Shown: positions 22,661 through 31,093, numbered from the stretch's first letter. The stretch is 43,066 nt of DNA from CAVRJC01 sp964505725 (GCA_964505725.1 CAZDJK010000104.1:1-43066), one strand, 5' to 3'. Notes: generated from the letters alone by a model not told the origin. Made by a program: numbers and translations.

Positions 22661-23494
22661 TCACGACAGGCTCGCCGCCGCGGCGAACTCCTCGATGCCC
22701 TCGCGCGCGTTGCGACTGCTCGACCAGGGTGTGACCACCACGCGGTGGACGCCCGCCGCCTCGTAGCCTTCGACCAGGCTCAAGTCGAACCCCTGGGCCC
22801 ACCCGGTGAGCAGCGTGATCTCGAGCGGCGGGCGGCCGATCTCGGCCCGGCGGCGCTGCAGGCCTGCCACGGTCTTCCCCGCGTGCTCGCGCGACGGGCT
22901 GCCGCCGAACCAGCCGTCGCCCCGCTCGATCGCACGCTTGAACGCCGCTTCGCTGAACCCGCCCATGACCCAGGGAGGGTGCGGACGCTGCACCGGCTTG
23001 GGCTCGAACCCCGACGGCGGCATGTCGTAGTACTTGCCATGGAACTCGGGACGCTCGTCGTCCCACAGCGCGTTCATCACGCTGATCATCTCGTCCATGC
23101 GGGCGCCCCGGTTGTGGTACTCCTCGTGGACCGCCCGGTACTCGGCCTCGATGAGGCCGACGCCGATGCCGATCTCGACTCGGCCGCCCGAGAGGACGTC
23201 GAGCGTCGCGATCTCACGCGCGAGGTGGAACGGCGAGTGCAGAGGGATCACCGCGACACAGGTCCCGAGGCGGACCGTGCTCGTCACCGCCGCGAGGTGC
23301 GACAGCGCGACCCAGGGTTCGACGAAACGCGAGTCGGCGCGGAAGTTCCGTTGGTCTCCCTCCGGGACGCCCTCGAAGGGGATGATGACGTGCTCGCCGA
23401 TCCACAGGGACTCGTAGCCGACCTCCTCCGCCACCTTGGCGAGCTCGGCCATCTGCCACGGGTACACGGGCGTGAAGTTGAGACCGAACTTCAT
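22661..23494 (-). CDS. LLM-class F420-dependent oxidoreductase
   Basis: A 277-residue luciferase-like monooxygenase-family protein. The start MKFGLNFTPVYPWQMAELAKVAEEVGYESLWIGEH is typical, then VRLGTCVAVIPLHSPFHLAREIATLDVLSGGRVEIGIGVG, the conserved TIM-barrel block. Members of this branch in actinobacteria use coenzyme F420 for hydride transfer to or from alcohols, ketones or enoyl groups; FMN is possible. GGAGGA lies about seven bases before the ATG at 23494. It lies 22 bases downstream of the acyl-CoA synthetase gene, on the same strand, so one transcript is likely. The substrate is unknown. Confidence 0.9.
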   Translation of the reverse strand: MKFGLNFTPVYPWQMAELAKVAEEVGYESLWIGEHVIIPFEGVPEGDQRNFRADSRFVEPWVALSHLAAVTSTVRLGTCVAVIPLHSPFHLAREIATLDVLSGGRVEIGIGVGLIEAEYRAVHEEYHNRGARMDEMISVMNALWDDERPEFHGKYYDMPPSGFEPKPVQRPHPPWVMGGFSEAAFKRAIERGDGWFGGSPSREHAGKTVAGLQRRRAEIGRPPLEITLLTGWAQGFDLSLVEGYEAAGVHRVVVTPWSSSRNAREGIEEFAAAASLS

Positions 23495-23516
23495 CGAGTC
23501 CTCCGAGTCGTCTGGC

Positions 23517-25076
23517 TCAGTTGATCTGGCGAACCCGGCCTTCCCAGTAGGGCGACCGGAGCTCACGCTTCAGGAGCTTCCCCGACGGGTTGCGCGGCAA
23601 CGCGTCGGTGAAGTCGACGGATTTGGGCAGCTTGAACGACCCGAGGTGCGGGCGGGCGAAGTCGATCAGCTCTCCGGCCTCCAGCGCGCAGCCGTCGCGC
23701 ACGACGACGATCGCCTTCACCGCTTCGCCCCACCGTTCGTCGGGCACGCCGATCACCGCCACGTCGGCGACCGCAGGGTGCCCGGCGAGCACGTTCTCGA
23801 TCTCCGCCGGGTACACGTTCTCTGCGCCCGAGACGATCATGTCCTTCAGACGATCGTGGAGGAAGAGATACCCGTCGGCGTCCCGGTAGCCGGCGTCGCC
23901 GGTACGGAACCAGCCGTCGGCGTCGAGCGCCGCCGCGGTTGCCTCTTCGTTGGCCCAGTAGCCGACGAAGTTGTGCGCCGAGCGCGTCCACAGCTCGCCG
24001 ATCTCGCCGTCGCTCACGTCCCGCCCGGTGTCGGGATCGACCACGCGCATCTCCACCCACGGGTACGGCTTCCCGCACGACCGCAGCAGCTGCGGCCGGT
24101 GCTCGAGGTCGTGGTCTTCCGCCTCGAGCTGCACGATCGTCCCGGTGGTCTCGGTGAGCCCGTAGAGCTGCACGAAGTCGCAGTCGAACACCTCCATCGC
24201 CCGCACGAGCACGGTGTCGGTGATCGGCGAGGCACCGTAGGTCATCAGCTGCAGCGTCGAGCAGTCGGCGCCATCCGCGCCCGGGGTGTGGACCAGCAAC
24301 CGGATGACCGCGGGAACGAGGAAGGTGTGGGTCACGCCGAACTTCTCGATGGCGGCGAGGATCGAGACCGGGTCGACGTCACGCAGGACGACGACCCTGG
24401 ACCCCACGGTGAGGCCCATGAGCGCCCAGCCCGCTCCCGCGATGTGGAACACCGGCATCGCGACGAGGTCCACCGACGAGGAATCGAGGCCCCAGGTGGC
24501 CGCCGCCCGCATCCCGCCGAGGAAGAAGTTGTCGTTGGTGAGCATCACGCCCTTGGGCAGCCCGGTGGTCCCCGACGTGTAGAGCTGGAGCGCGACGTCG
24601 CTTCCCGTCCCGACGTAGCCGGGGTCGTCGAGGCTGCCGGATTCGACGAACGCCTCGTAGGGCGTCCACCGCTCGTGCTCGCCGATCGCCACGACCGTCG
24701 TGACCGTCGAGAGCTCGCGCTCGACGCGCTCGATGCACGGGAAGAACTCGTGGCCGACGAAGAGGATCTCCGCCTGTGCGTCGTTCACGATCTGCGCGAC
24801 CTCGGGTGGCGCCAGGCGCCAGTTGACGGCCACGCACACCGCTCCGAGCTTGGCGAGGCCGAGGACCACGTCGAAGTACTCGATGCTGTTCTTCTCGAGG
24901 AACCCGACGCGGTCGCCCGCGCCGACACCCGCGGCGGCGAGCGCGTTCGCCATCCGGTTGGAGCGCGCGTCGAGCTCGCCGTAGGTGACGGTACGGCCCT
25001 CGTACAGGAGCGCGGGCGAGTCGGGGCGCTCGCGCCCGTGGGTCCGGACGACGTCCGCGACGGTCGAGAAGTCCAT
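23517..25076 (-). CDS. Acyl-CoA synthetase (ANL family, FadD-like)
   Basis: A 519-residue adenylate-forming enzyme that activates a carboxylic acid to its acyl-CoA through an acyl-AMP. Domain signs in order: P-loop YTSGTTGLPKG (residues 166-176), the LYGLTETTG motif, the GWFRTGDAGY hinge region, and the C-terminal NPSGKLLKREL lysine loop. Length is normal. The stop is 22 bases before the F420-type oxidoreductase start, so the two are probably co-transcribed. The ATG at 25076 has no Shine-Dalgarno, but TAGTGT lies eight bases upstream, again a near-leaderless layout. Substrate class cannot be read. Confidence 0.92.
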   Translation of the reverse strand: MDFSTVADVVRTHGRERPDSPALLYEGRTVTYGELDARSNRMANALAAAGVGAGDRVGFLEKNSIEYFDVVLGLAKLGAVCVAVNWRLAPPEVAQIVNDAQAEILFVGHEFFPCIERVERELSTVTTVVAIGEHERWTPYEAFVESGSLDDPGYVGTGSDVALQLYTSGTTGLPKGVMLTNDNFFLGGMRAAATWGLDSSSVDLVAMPVFHIAGAGWALMGLTVGSRVVVLRDVDPVSILAAIEKFGVTHTFLVPAVIRLLVHTPGADGADCSTLQLMTYGASPITDTVLVRAMEVFDCDFVQLYGLTETTGTIVQLEAEDHDLEHRPQLLRSCGKPYPWVEMRVVDPDTGRDVSDGEIGELWTRSAHNFVGYWANEEATAAALDADGWFRTGDAGYRDADGYLFLHDRLKDMIVSGAENVYPAEIENVLAGHPAVADVAVIGVPDERWGEAVKAIVVVRDGCALEAGELIDFARPHLGSFKLPKSVDFTDALPRNPSGKLLKRELRSPYWEGRVRQIN

Positions 25077-25084
25077 GGGTCCCG

Positions 25085-25090
25085 ACACTA
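25085..25090 (-). promoter_or_regulatory. Putative -10 element (TAGTGT) of the acyl-CoA synthetase gene
   Basis: On the minus strand TAGTGT ends eight bases before the ATG at 25076, leaving a leader of one to two bases. Confidence 0.45.
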
Positions 25091-25137
25091 CGACGCCGCG
25101 CGCGGGCGTTCCAGTAGCCGCGCGCGCCGACGGCGTG

Positions 25138-26055
25138 TCAGCCGGCGTCGCGCGGGTCGTTGGGGAGCCGGCGGGTGGTGAACGCCATCTCGGCGCCGAA
25201 GCAGGTCGCGGGATCGAGGACGACGGTATCGCCCGCACGTTCCGCGACCTTCGCTCCGCACTTCTCGGCATGGCGTTCGGCACCGTCGAGGTCGGCGACG
25301 ACGAACGTGACGCCGTAGAGCGTGCCGCCGTTGCGAGCGAGGTCCTGGCCCCGATGCGTGCTCGCGTCGAGCGGGCGCGCGAACTCGACCACGGTCTCAG
25401 TGCCGACGAACACGTAGGCACGCTCCGATTCGGCGTCGGCCTCGCGATGGAACGTCTTGCCGGCGAACGCGTCCTCGTAGAGCTTCACCGCCACGTCGAC
25501 GTCGGGCACCACCGTGGTGAGGAAGGACGTGCGCTGGATGCGGAGCGGTTGCTCGTTGCGCCAGTAGTCGGCCGACCAGCCGTCCTGAAAACGCGGATCG
25601 CGCGGGCCGCCACCGAGCGCCTGGAACTCGAGCTGGCCGAACGTGTCACGCGGGTGGGTGAAGAGGGTCCGCGGCACCTCTTCGTCGGTCATCTCGGTGT
25701 TCGGGAACAGACCCCCGCCGGGCTTCGCGATCCTGATCCCGAGCTCGCGCAGGTGGTGGAACAGCGGAGGGACGTCGGGCGCGTCGACGAACCACGCGAT
25801 CGAGTGGAAGTGCTCGCCGAATCGAGTGTGGAACCTCACCAGCGGCGCATCGCGGTCCTCGTCGGCCTTGCTCGGCTCCGCGATCTCGATCACGAAGTCG
25901 TCACCGATCTGGCCGATCGATGCGGTGCGCTTGTCGAAGTCGGACCACGACTTCGGCATCGACACCTGCTGGGCGAACATGTCGTTGTAGAACTGCGTCG
26001 CGGCGTCGAAGTCGTCGACGATGTGGAAGACGTGGAAGAGCTCGCGGATCGGCAC
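25138..26055 (-). CDS. Two-domain VOC protein (extradiol dioxygenase/glyoxalase-like)
   Basis: A 305-residue protein with two VOC modules. The first (residues ~5-150) keeps a possible metal triad: His8 or His11 in ELFHVFHIVDD, His84 in HFHSIAWFVD and Glu143 in GQLEFQAL. The second (residues ~173-295) has the fold (LTTVVPDVDVAVKLYEDAF) but no histidine at the matching places, only Glu289. This one-active-half layout is seen in extradiol dioxygenases and some glyoxalases, where usually the C-terminal half is active, so the reverse is unusual. The GTG at 26055 has AAAGG seven bases upstream. It lies 21 bases downstream of the Rieske gene, same strand, so one operon. Confidence 0.85.
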   Translation of the reverse strand: MPIRELFHVFHIVDDFDAATQFYNDMFAQQVSMPKSWSDFDKRTASIGQIGDDFVIEIAEPSKADEDRDAPLVRFHTRFGEHFHSIAWFVDAPDVPPLFHHLRELGIRIAKPGGGLFPNTEMTDEEVPRTLFTHPRDTFGQLEFQALGGGPRDPRFQDGWSADYWRNEQPLRIQRTSFLTTVVPDVDVAVKLYEDAFAGKTFHREADAESERAYVFVGTETVVEFARPLDASTHRGQDLARNGGTLYGVTFVVADLDGAERHAEKCGAKVAERAGDTVVLDPATCFGAEMAFTTRRLPNDPRDAG

Positions 26056-26076
26056 TGAGCACCTTTCTTCGATCGA

Positions 26077-26400
26077 TCAGATCTGGACCTGCACCACGTC
26101 CTCGACCACTTGCGTCTCGAACGTCATGAGATCCTGGTGGAAGCCATCGCCCTCCGACGGCCGGACGCACTGACCGGTCCTGACGTCGTAGCAGCTCGAG
26201 TGCTGCGAGCAGACGATGAAGTGCCCGTCCTCGATCGGGCGTCCGCCGAGCGTCGTCCCCTGGTGCGGGCAGAGGTTCTGGAAGGCGAAGTACTCGCCGT
26301 CGACGTTCGCGACCGCGACGGGGAACCCGTCGATGGAGACCGTCATCGTCTCACCCGGCGCGAGGTAGTCGGTGGGGAGCGCGTCGTAGAACTGGGGCAC
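26077..26400 (-). CDS. Rieske [2Fe-2S] ferredoxin (paralogue 2)
   Basis: A 107-residue Rieske protein with cluster ligands in NLCPHQGTTLGG and VCSQHSSCYDVRTG. It is a paralogue of the protein at 18223 (same length, same end VVxDVVQVQ). The second ligand block reads CSQHSSC rather than CPEHHSM, so an extra cysteine follows the cluster site. As an electron carrier it needs a partner oxygenase or reductase; the VOC protein 21 bases downstream is the only obvious candidate. The GTG at 26400 has a CAAGCT hexamer eight bases upstream. It is divergent from the acyl-CoA synthetase at 26462. Confidence 0.9.
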   Translation of the reverse strand: MPQFYDALPTDYLAPGETMTVSIDGFPVAVANVDGEYFAFQNLCPHQGTTLGGRPIEDGHFIVCSQHSSCYDVRTGQCVRPSEGDGFHQDLMTFETQVVEDVVQVQI

Positions 26401-26408
26401 GGCCAGGC

Positions 26409-26414
26409 AGCTTG
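26409..26414 (-). promoter_or_regulatory. Putative -10 element (CAAGCT) of the Rieske/VOC operon
   Basis: On the minus strand CAAGCT ends eight bases before the GTG at 26400. Confidence 0.3.
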
Positions 26415-26447
26415 CCCGATGCGACTGCGGGGTTCCAAATCTCGCGG

Positions 26448-26453
26448 TAGCGT
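26448..26453 (+). promoter_or_regulatory. Putative -10 element (TAGCGT) of the acyl-CoA synthetase gene at 26462
   Basis: TAGCGT ends eight bases before the GTG at 26462; leader of about two bases. The whole divergent gap with the Rieske gene is 61 bases. Confidence 0.45.
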
Positions 26454-26461
26454 CGCCGCCG

Positions 26462-28009
26462 GTGGACACCACCGATCGCATCGATCCCGATCGCGCCGCC
26501 TACATCATGGCGACGAGTGGGCGCGTGGTGAGCTACCGCGAGCTCGAGGACGACTCGATCCGCATCGCCCGCCTCCTGCACGAGCGGGGCATGCGCTTCG
26601 GCGACCACCTCGCGTTCTTCTGCACCAACAACGAGTGGGTGCTGAAGATCGCGCTCGGGGCGCAGCGGTCGGGTCTCTTCTACACCGCGATCAACTACCA
26701 CCTCACGGCGGAGGAGGCGGCGTACATCGTCGACGACTGCGACGCGGTCGCCGTGGTCGTCGACGCGGCCGTCGGTCCGGCGGTCGGCGAGCTGGCGCCG
26801 CTGCTCGGGCCGCGGGTCACGACGCGGCTCGCGGTCGGCGGTGCGGTGCCGGGGTACGAGGACCTCGCGGACGCGATCGCGGGTGTTCCGGCGGACCCGC
26901 TGGGCGAGGAGCTCGAGGGGTCACCGATGCTCTACTCGTCGGGGACCACCGGGCGGCCCAAGGGTGTCGAGTACGACCACCCCCGGATGACCTACCCGAG
27001 TGAGCAGACGCTGCACGGACGTCTCGGCGCGCAGTACAGCATGGGCGACCCGGTCGTCTACCTCTCGCCGGCGCCGCTGTACCACTCGGCTCCGCTGAAC
27101 TTCAACATGGCGGTGTTGCGTGCGGGCGGCACCTCCGTGGTGATGGAGCACTTCGATCCCGAGCAGTTCCTCGCGCTCGTAGAGCACCACCGCGCGACGT
27201 TCACCCAGCTCGTGCCGACGATGTTCGTCCGCATGCTGAAGCTACCGGAGGAGACCCGGACGCTGTACGACCTGTCGTCGCTGCAGCGCGCCGTGCACGC
27301 GGCGGCGCCGTGCCCGGTGGACGTGAAGCGGGCGATGATCGACTGGTGGGGACCGATCATCGACGAGTACTACGCGTCGACCGAGGGTGCGGGGAGCACC
27401 GCGATCAATGCCGCCGACTGGCTGGCGCACCCGGGCTCGGTGGGGCGGCCCACCGGTGCGGTCGTGCACGTGCTCGACGAGGAAGGCCGCGAGCTGCCGA
27501 CCGGCGAGTCGGGCGTGATCTGGTTCGAGCACACGGTCGAGAGCCGTTCGTTCCGCTACCACAACGATCCCGACAAGACGGCCACCGTGTTCGACGAGCA
27601 CGGGTGGACGAGCGTCGGCGACATGGGGTACCTCGACGCCGACGGGTACCTGTACCTCACCGACCGGCGCGACTTCATGATCGTCTCGGGTGGCGTCAAC
27701 ATCTATCCGCAGGAGGCCGAGAACCTGCTCGTGACCCACCCGAAGGTGATGGACGCCGCAGTGTTCGGCGTGCCCGATCCCGAGATGGGCGAGCAGGTGA
27801 AGGCGGTCGTGCAACCGGTCGACTGGGACGAGGCCGGTCCCGAGCTCGAGCAGGAGCTCATCGACCACTGCCGGGCGCACCTCGCCCGTTACAAGTGCCC
27901 GCGTTCCGTCGACTTCGAGCGCGAGCTCCCGCGTCAGCCCACGGGCAAGCTGTACAAGCGCCTCCTCCGTGACCGCTACTGGACCGGTCGCGAGAGCCGC
28001 ATCGTCTGA
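26462..28009 (+). CDS. Acyl-CoA synthetase (ANL family, FadD-like)
   Basis: A 515-residue adenylate-forming enzyme. P-loop is YSSGTTGRPKG (residues 158-168), followed by PAPLYHSAP, DEYYASTEGAG and HGWTSVGDMGY motifs, and the C-terminal lysine loop QPTGKLYKRLL. It makes an acyl-CoA from an unknown carboxylate. Its A5-like motif YYASTEG and the C-terminal region resemble the short, bile-acid or steroid-type FadD proteins of actinobacteria, but this is only a likeness. Near-leaderless GTG start. It is followed by a strong perfect hairpin at 28041-28083 and converges with an F420-type oxidoreductase gene. Confidence 0.92.
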   Translation: MDTTDRIDPDRAAYIMATSGRVVSYRELEDDSIRIARLLHERGMRFGDHLAFFCTNNEWVLKIALGAQRSGLFYTAINYHLTAEEAAYIVDDCDAVAVVVDAAVGPAVGELAPLLGPRVTTRLAVGGAVPGYEDLADAIAGVPADPLGEELEGSPMLYSSGTTGRPKGVEYDHPRMTYPSEQTLHGRLGAQYSMGDPVVYLSPAPLYHSAPLNFNMAVLRAGGTSVVMEHFDPEQFLALVEHHRATFTQLVPTMFVRMLKLPEETRTLYDLSSLQRAVHAAAPCPVDVKRAMIDWWGPIIDEYYASTEGAGSTAINAADWLAHPGSVGRPTGAVVHVLDEEGRELPTGESGVIWFEHTVESRSFRYHNDPDKTATVFDEHGWTSVGDMGYLDADGYLYLTDRRDFMIVSGGVNIYPQEAENLLVTHPKVMDAAVFGVPDPEMGEQVKAVVQPVDWDEAGPELEQELIDHCRAHLARYKCPRSVDFERELPRQPTGKLYKRLLRDRYWTGRESRIV

Positions 28010-28040
28010 CGCCGGCAACACCCGGCACACACCCGGCAAG

Positions 28041-28083
28041 GTTGCGTCACTCGAGCGGAAATAGCCCGCTCGAGTGACGCAAC
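28041..28083. terminator. Perfect 18-bp inverted repeat, likely bidirectional terminator
   Basis: Arms GTTGCGTCACTCGAGCGG (28041-28058) and its exact complement (28066-28083) flank a seven-base AT-rich loop (aaatagc). It lies between two converging genes (ends at 28009 and 28101), so it could end transcription from both sides. No T-run follows on either side. Just before it are two copies of ACACCCGGCA. Confidence 0.75.
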
Positions 28084-28100
28084 TTCGCGACTGCTCGGAG

Positions 28101-29015
28101 TCAGGCGTTGGCGAGGTCGCGGAGAAGGGCGCGGGTGCGGGCGCGTGACGCGGCACGGTCGTCGCCCACGGGGAACGGCGCCACCCACACCTCGGTGGCA
28201 CCGGCCCGGAAGAGCGCCTCGACCTGCGCGGTGACGGCTCCCTCATCGCCGACGAGGGCGGCGTCGGCGGGCGATTCGACGCCACCGGCGGCGAGGACGC
28301 GCTGGTAATTCGGCAGCGTCGCATAGATCGAGAACTGCTGCGCGGCGACGGCGCGCGCCTCGCCCACGTCGTCGTGCACCGCGAGCGGCAGGCCCACGAC
28401 CACTCGCGGCGCGTCACGGCCCGCCGCGCGCGCCGCGGCGGTGATCCGGGGCGCGATGAGATCCTCGACCGCGCGGGCGTTCGCCATCCACGTGATGGTG
28501 CCATCGGCGTGGGTGCCGGCGACGCGGAGCAGCCTCGGCGCGAGCGCGGCCACGAGCAGCGAGACCGGGGCCTCGGGCAGGCGCGGCGCGCCTGCGCGCA
28601 CCTTGAAGTCGTCGCCCGAGAAGTCGACCGCGTCGCCGTGCAACAGCGACGACAGAATGGTGACGTACTCCTCGGTGTGTCGCCCCGCGTGGTCGTAGGA
28701 CATCCCGTACTGGTTCTCGATCACCGGCGCGTGCGACGGCCCGATCCCCAACGTGAACCCGGGGCGCCCCATCAACGTGGCGACCTCTGCGGCGCGGTTC
28801 GCCATGAGCACCGGATGGCACGGATACGTCTGGAGCACCGACGTGCCGAGCTCGATCGACGACGTGGCGCGACCCACGATGGCGATGGTGACCATGGGGT
28901 CGGCGCTGACCGCGCCCGCGTACCACAGGGCCGCGAACCCGTCGGCCTCGGCCTCCTGCGCCTGCTCCACGACCCGCTCGATCGTGGCGCCGCCTCCGCT
29001 CAGTCCGATGCGCAC
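28101..29015 (-). CDS. LLM-class F420-dependent oxidoreductase (paralogue A)
   Basis: A 304-residue luciferase-like family protein. Key blocks: MRIGLSGGG at the start, IELGTSVLQTYPCHPVLMANRAAEV and FTLGIGPSHAPVIENQYGMSYD, then LLRVAGTHADGTITWM, as in the F420-dependent TIGR03564-type group. It closely resembles the protein at 31106 (matching ELGTSVxxTYPxHP, GIGxSH, GLSY/GMSYD and ADGTITW segments). The GTG start has AAGGAGG seven bases upstream. It is the last gene of a likely operon with the small unknown protein and acyl-CoA synthetase upstream (gaps of 16 and 5 bases). Hydride transfer with F420 on an unknown acyl or ketone substrate is inferred. Confidence 0.9.
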   Translation of the reverse strand: MRIGLSGGGATIERVVEQAQEAEADGFAALWYAGAVSADPMVTIAIVGRATSSIELGTSVLQTYPCHPVLMANRAAEVATLMGRPGFTLGIGPSHAPVIENQYGMSYDHAGRHTEEYVTILSSLLHGDAVDFSGDDFKVRAGAPRLPEAPVSLLVAALAPRLLRVAGTHADGTITWMANARAVEDLIAPRITAAARAAGRDAPRVVVGLPLAVHDDVGEARAVAAQQFSIYATLPNYQRVLAAGGVESPADAALVGDEGAVTAQVEALFRAGATEVWVAPFPVGDDRAASRARTRALLRDLANA

Positions 29016-29031
29016 GTGCGAGCCTCCTTCG

Positions 29032-29454
29032 CTACGACGCGCCCGGCGCCTCCGCGGCCCACGCCCGGGCCGCGGCGCGCGCGTCCTCCTGCGATGCCGC
29101 CTGCATGCCGCGGCGGCGGACGTCGAGCCCCCGTTCGATCTGCTCCGCGGACTGGCCCCACTCGGCCATGATCCCGCCGAACCCTTCGAGGTCGCGCGCG
29201 AGCGCGGCCGCCATCGCGGGTGTGCGGTCGCTGATGCCCTCGATGGTGAAGTTCCCGAACCCGCCGAACGCGCGCTCCATGAAGCTGCGCGCGGTGTCGT
29301 CGCCCTCCCACACGAGGACCATCTCGAGCGGCTGGACGTCGACGTAGTAGTAGAGCTTCAGCTCGAGCGACGCCGGCACCGGCCCCTGCCACAGGCACGC
29401 GAGGAACTCGGGGAAGTGATCGGAGTCGGGCTGGAAGCGCGACAGGTGGAGCAT
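29032..29454 (-). CDS. Protein of unknown function, 140 residues, in an acyl-CoA synthetase operon
   Basis: I do not recognise a family. The ~110-residue core has strands and helices alternating as in small alpha/beta (ferredoxin-like or dimeric alpha-beta barrel) proteins: LELKLYYYVDV, EMVLVWEGDDTARSFMERAF, FGNFTIEGISDRTPAMAAALARDLEGFG. The C-terminal tail is Ala/Arg-rich helix. No signal or membrane segment. It starts with ATG at 29454, with GAGGAGG overlapping the end of the acyl-CoA synthetase gene (five-base gap), and is followed by an F420-type oxidoreductase gene after 16 bases. Its fixed place between these two suggests a partner or accessory function. Confidence 0.72.
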   Translation of the reverse strand: MLHLSRFQPDSDHFPEFLACLWQGPVPASLELKLYYYVDVQPLEMVLVWEGDDTARSFMERAFGGFGNFTIEGISDRTPAMAAALARDLEGFGGIMAEWGQSAEQIERGLDVRRRGMQAASQEDARAAARAWAAEAPGAS

Positions 29455-29459
29455 GGCGG

Positions 29460-31025
29460 CTACCTCCTCGCCGGCTCGTCGAGCTTGGCCTTGATCGCGA
29501 GCTTGTCGGGCTTTCCCGACCCGAGCCACGGGATGAGGTCCTCGGGCCAGATCTCGATGCGCGTCGGCACCTTGTACCCCGAGATCTGCTCGCGCGCCCG
29601 CTTCTGGAGGTCGGCTGGGTCGATCTCGTGGTCCTTCGCCGCGACGAGCACCGCAGTGACCTCCTCGCCGCGCTCGGGGTGCGGCATCCCCACTACGAAC
29701 GCGTACAGCACCTCGGGGAAGGTCTCCAGGAACAGCTCGACCTCGCGCGGCGCGACGTTGGCGCCCTGCGACTTCACCATCTCGGTGAAGCGACCGACGA
29801 AGAACGGGCGGCCCTCGAACATGAACACTCGGTCGCCGGTGTGCAGCCAGCCGTTCTCGTCGAAGACCTCCTCGCGCTCCTTCTTGTAGTACCCGTGCAT
29901 GAGGCCGGGGCCCCGCACCCAGAGCTCGCCCTCCTCGAGGTCGGCGCGCGGCTCGCCGGTCTCGGGATCCACACAGATGCGGTCGACGATGGAGAAGTTT
30001 CCGACGGTCTCGCTCATGCCCCGGTGCCCGGGGATGCCGGTCACCGGCCCGCCGGCGAGGGCGACGTCGCTCGGCCCCTGCGAGAGGCCCGCGATCTCGG
30101 GCAGCGTGCGATCGGCGAACGTGGGATGGTCGCGCATGGCCTGCATCAGCGTGGGCCAGCCGGTGACCGCGGTGGCCTGCTCCGACTCGATGAGGTTGAG
30201 CGCGGCTCCGGGCTCGAACCGCTCGATGCAGAGCACGGCAGCGCCAGTCTGCAGCGCGCTCCCGAGCACGAGCGTGCCGCCGATCCAGAAGAAAGGGAAC
30301 GCGTTGAAGATCTTCACCCCGCCCTCCGGCGGCTCCGGCCGCAGGGCGCCGAGGAACGAGGTCGCGCGCAGCACCACGCCCTGGGTGTGCACCACGCCCT
30401 TCGGGTCGGCGCTGGAGCCGGAGGTGTAAGTGACCTGCGCCAGGTCGGCCGGCGCGACCTCCCGCTCGACCGCGGCGAGCAGGTCGTCGTCGACGCCGTC
30501 GACGGCAGTCGGCCGCGACTCCAGCTCGACGGCGGTCGCCCACGGACGATCGGCGCCACCCCCGATCCAGACCGCGCGCAGGAACGGCGTCTCCGGGAGG
30601 TACAGCCGGGTGCCGGGAGCGTCGGCGAGCCCGGGGACACTCGCCTCGAGCATGTCCTGCATGTCGCGCCCGAGGACGGTGCGCGCGGTGATCAACGTGT
30701 CGATGTCGCCGATGCGGAGCACCTTGCGGATCTCGGTGGGACGGTACGTCGTGGCCAGCGGCATGAGGACGGCACCGATGCGGCTCGCCGCCAGCCACAC
30801 GACCACCCACTCCTGTCCGTACGGGAGGTACACGCCGACGCGGCTGCCCTTGCCGAGGCCGGCGGCGAGCATGCGTTCGGCAAGCCAGCGGGAGTGCTCC
30901 TCGGCCTCCCCGTACGTCATGCGCCGGTCGGGCGTGACGATGAAGTCGCGAGCGCCCCACTGCTCGACCGCGCGGTGCAGCGCCTCGGGAATGGTCGGCC
31001 GAAAACCGAGATCGGGTGCTTCCAT
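29460..31025 (-). CDS. Acyl-CoA synthetase with variant P-loop (ANL family)
   Basis: A 521-residue adenylate-forming enzyme. The P-loop reads YTSGSSADPKG (residues 200-210), where most relatives have TTG in place of SSA, but other motifs are kept: GMSETVGNFS, NGWLHTGD, FVGRFTEMVKSQGANVAP and the C-terminal GSGKPDKLAIKAKL. The start is ATG at 31025; a longer frame to 31076 would add 17 unlike residues. TACCGT lies nine bases upstream. First gene of a probable operon with the 140-residue protein and F420 oxidoreductase A. Divergent from F420 oxidoreductase B. The acid activated is unknown. Confidence 0.9.
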   Translation of the reverse strand: MEAPDLGFRPTIPEALHRAVEQWGARDFIVTPDRRMTYGEAEEHSRWLAERMLAAGLGKGSRVGVYLPYGQEWVVVWLAASRIGAVLMPLATTYRPTEIRKVLRIGDIDTLITARTVLGRDMQDMLEASVPGLADAPGTRLYLPETPFLRAVWIGGGADRPWATAVELESRPTAVDGVDDDLLAAVEREVAPADLAQVTYTSGSSADPKGVVHTQGVVLRATSFLGALRPEPPEGGVKIFNAFPFFWIGGTLVLGSALQTGAAVLCIERFEPGAALNLIESEQATAVTGWPTLMQAMRDHPTFADRTLPEIAGLSQGPSDVALAGGPVTGIPGHRGMSETVGNFSIVDRICVDPETGEPRADLEEGELWVRGPGLMHGYYKKEREEVFDENGWLHTGDRVFMFEGRPFFVGRFTEMVKSQGANVAPREVELFLETFPEVLYAFVVGMPHPERGEEVTAVLVAAKDHEIDPADLQKRAREQISGYKVPTRIEIWPEDLIPWLGSGKPDKLAIKAKLDEPARR

Positions 31026-31034
31026 GCGGGGCGC

Positions 31035-31040
31035 ACGGTA
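31035..31040 (-). promoter_or_regulatory. Putative -10 element (TACCGT) of the 31025-to-28101 operon
   Basis: On the minus strand TACCGT ends nine bases before the ATG at 31025, leaving a leader of about three bases. Confidence 0.4.
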
Positions 31041-31093
31041 CACCGCCGCCGTGCGGCTCACCGTCGGCGTGGACACGGCACCCTTTGGCAGCG

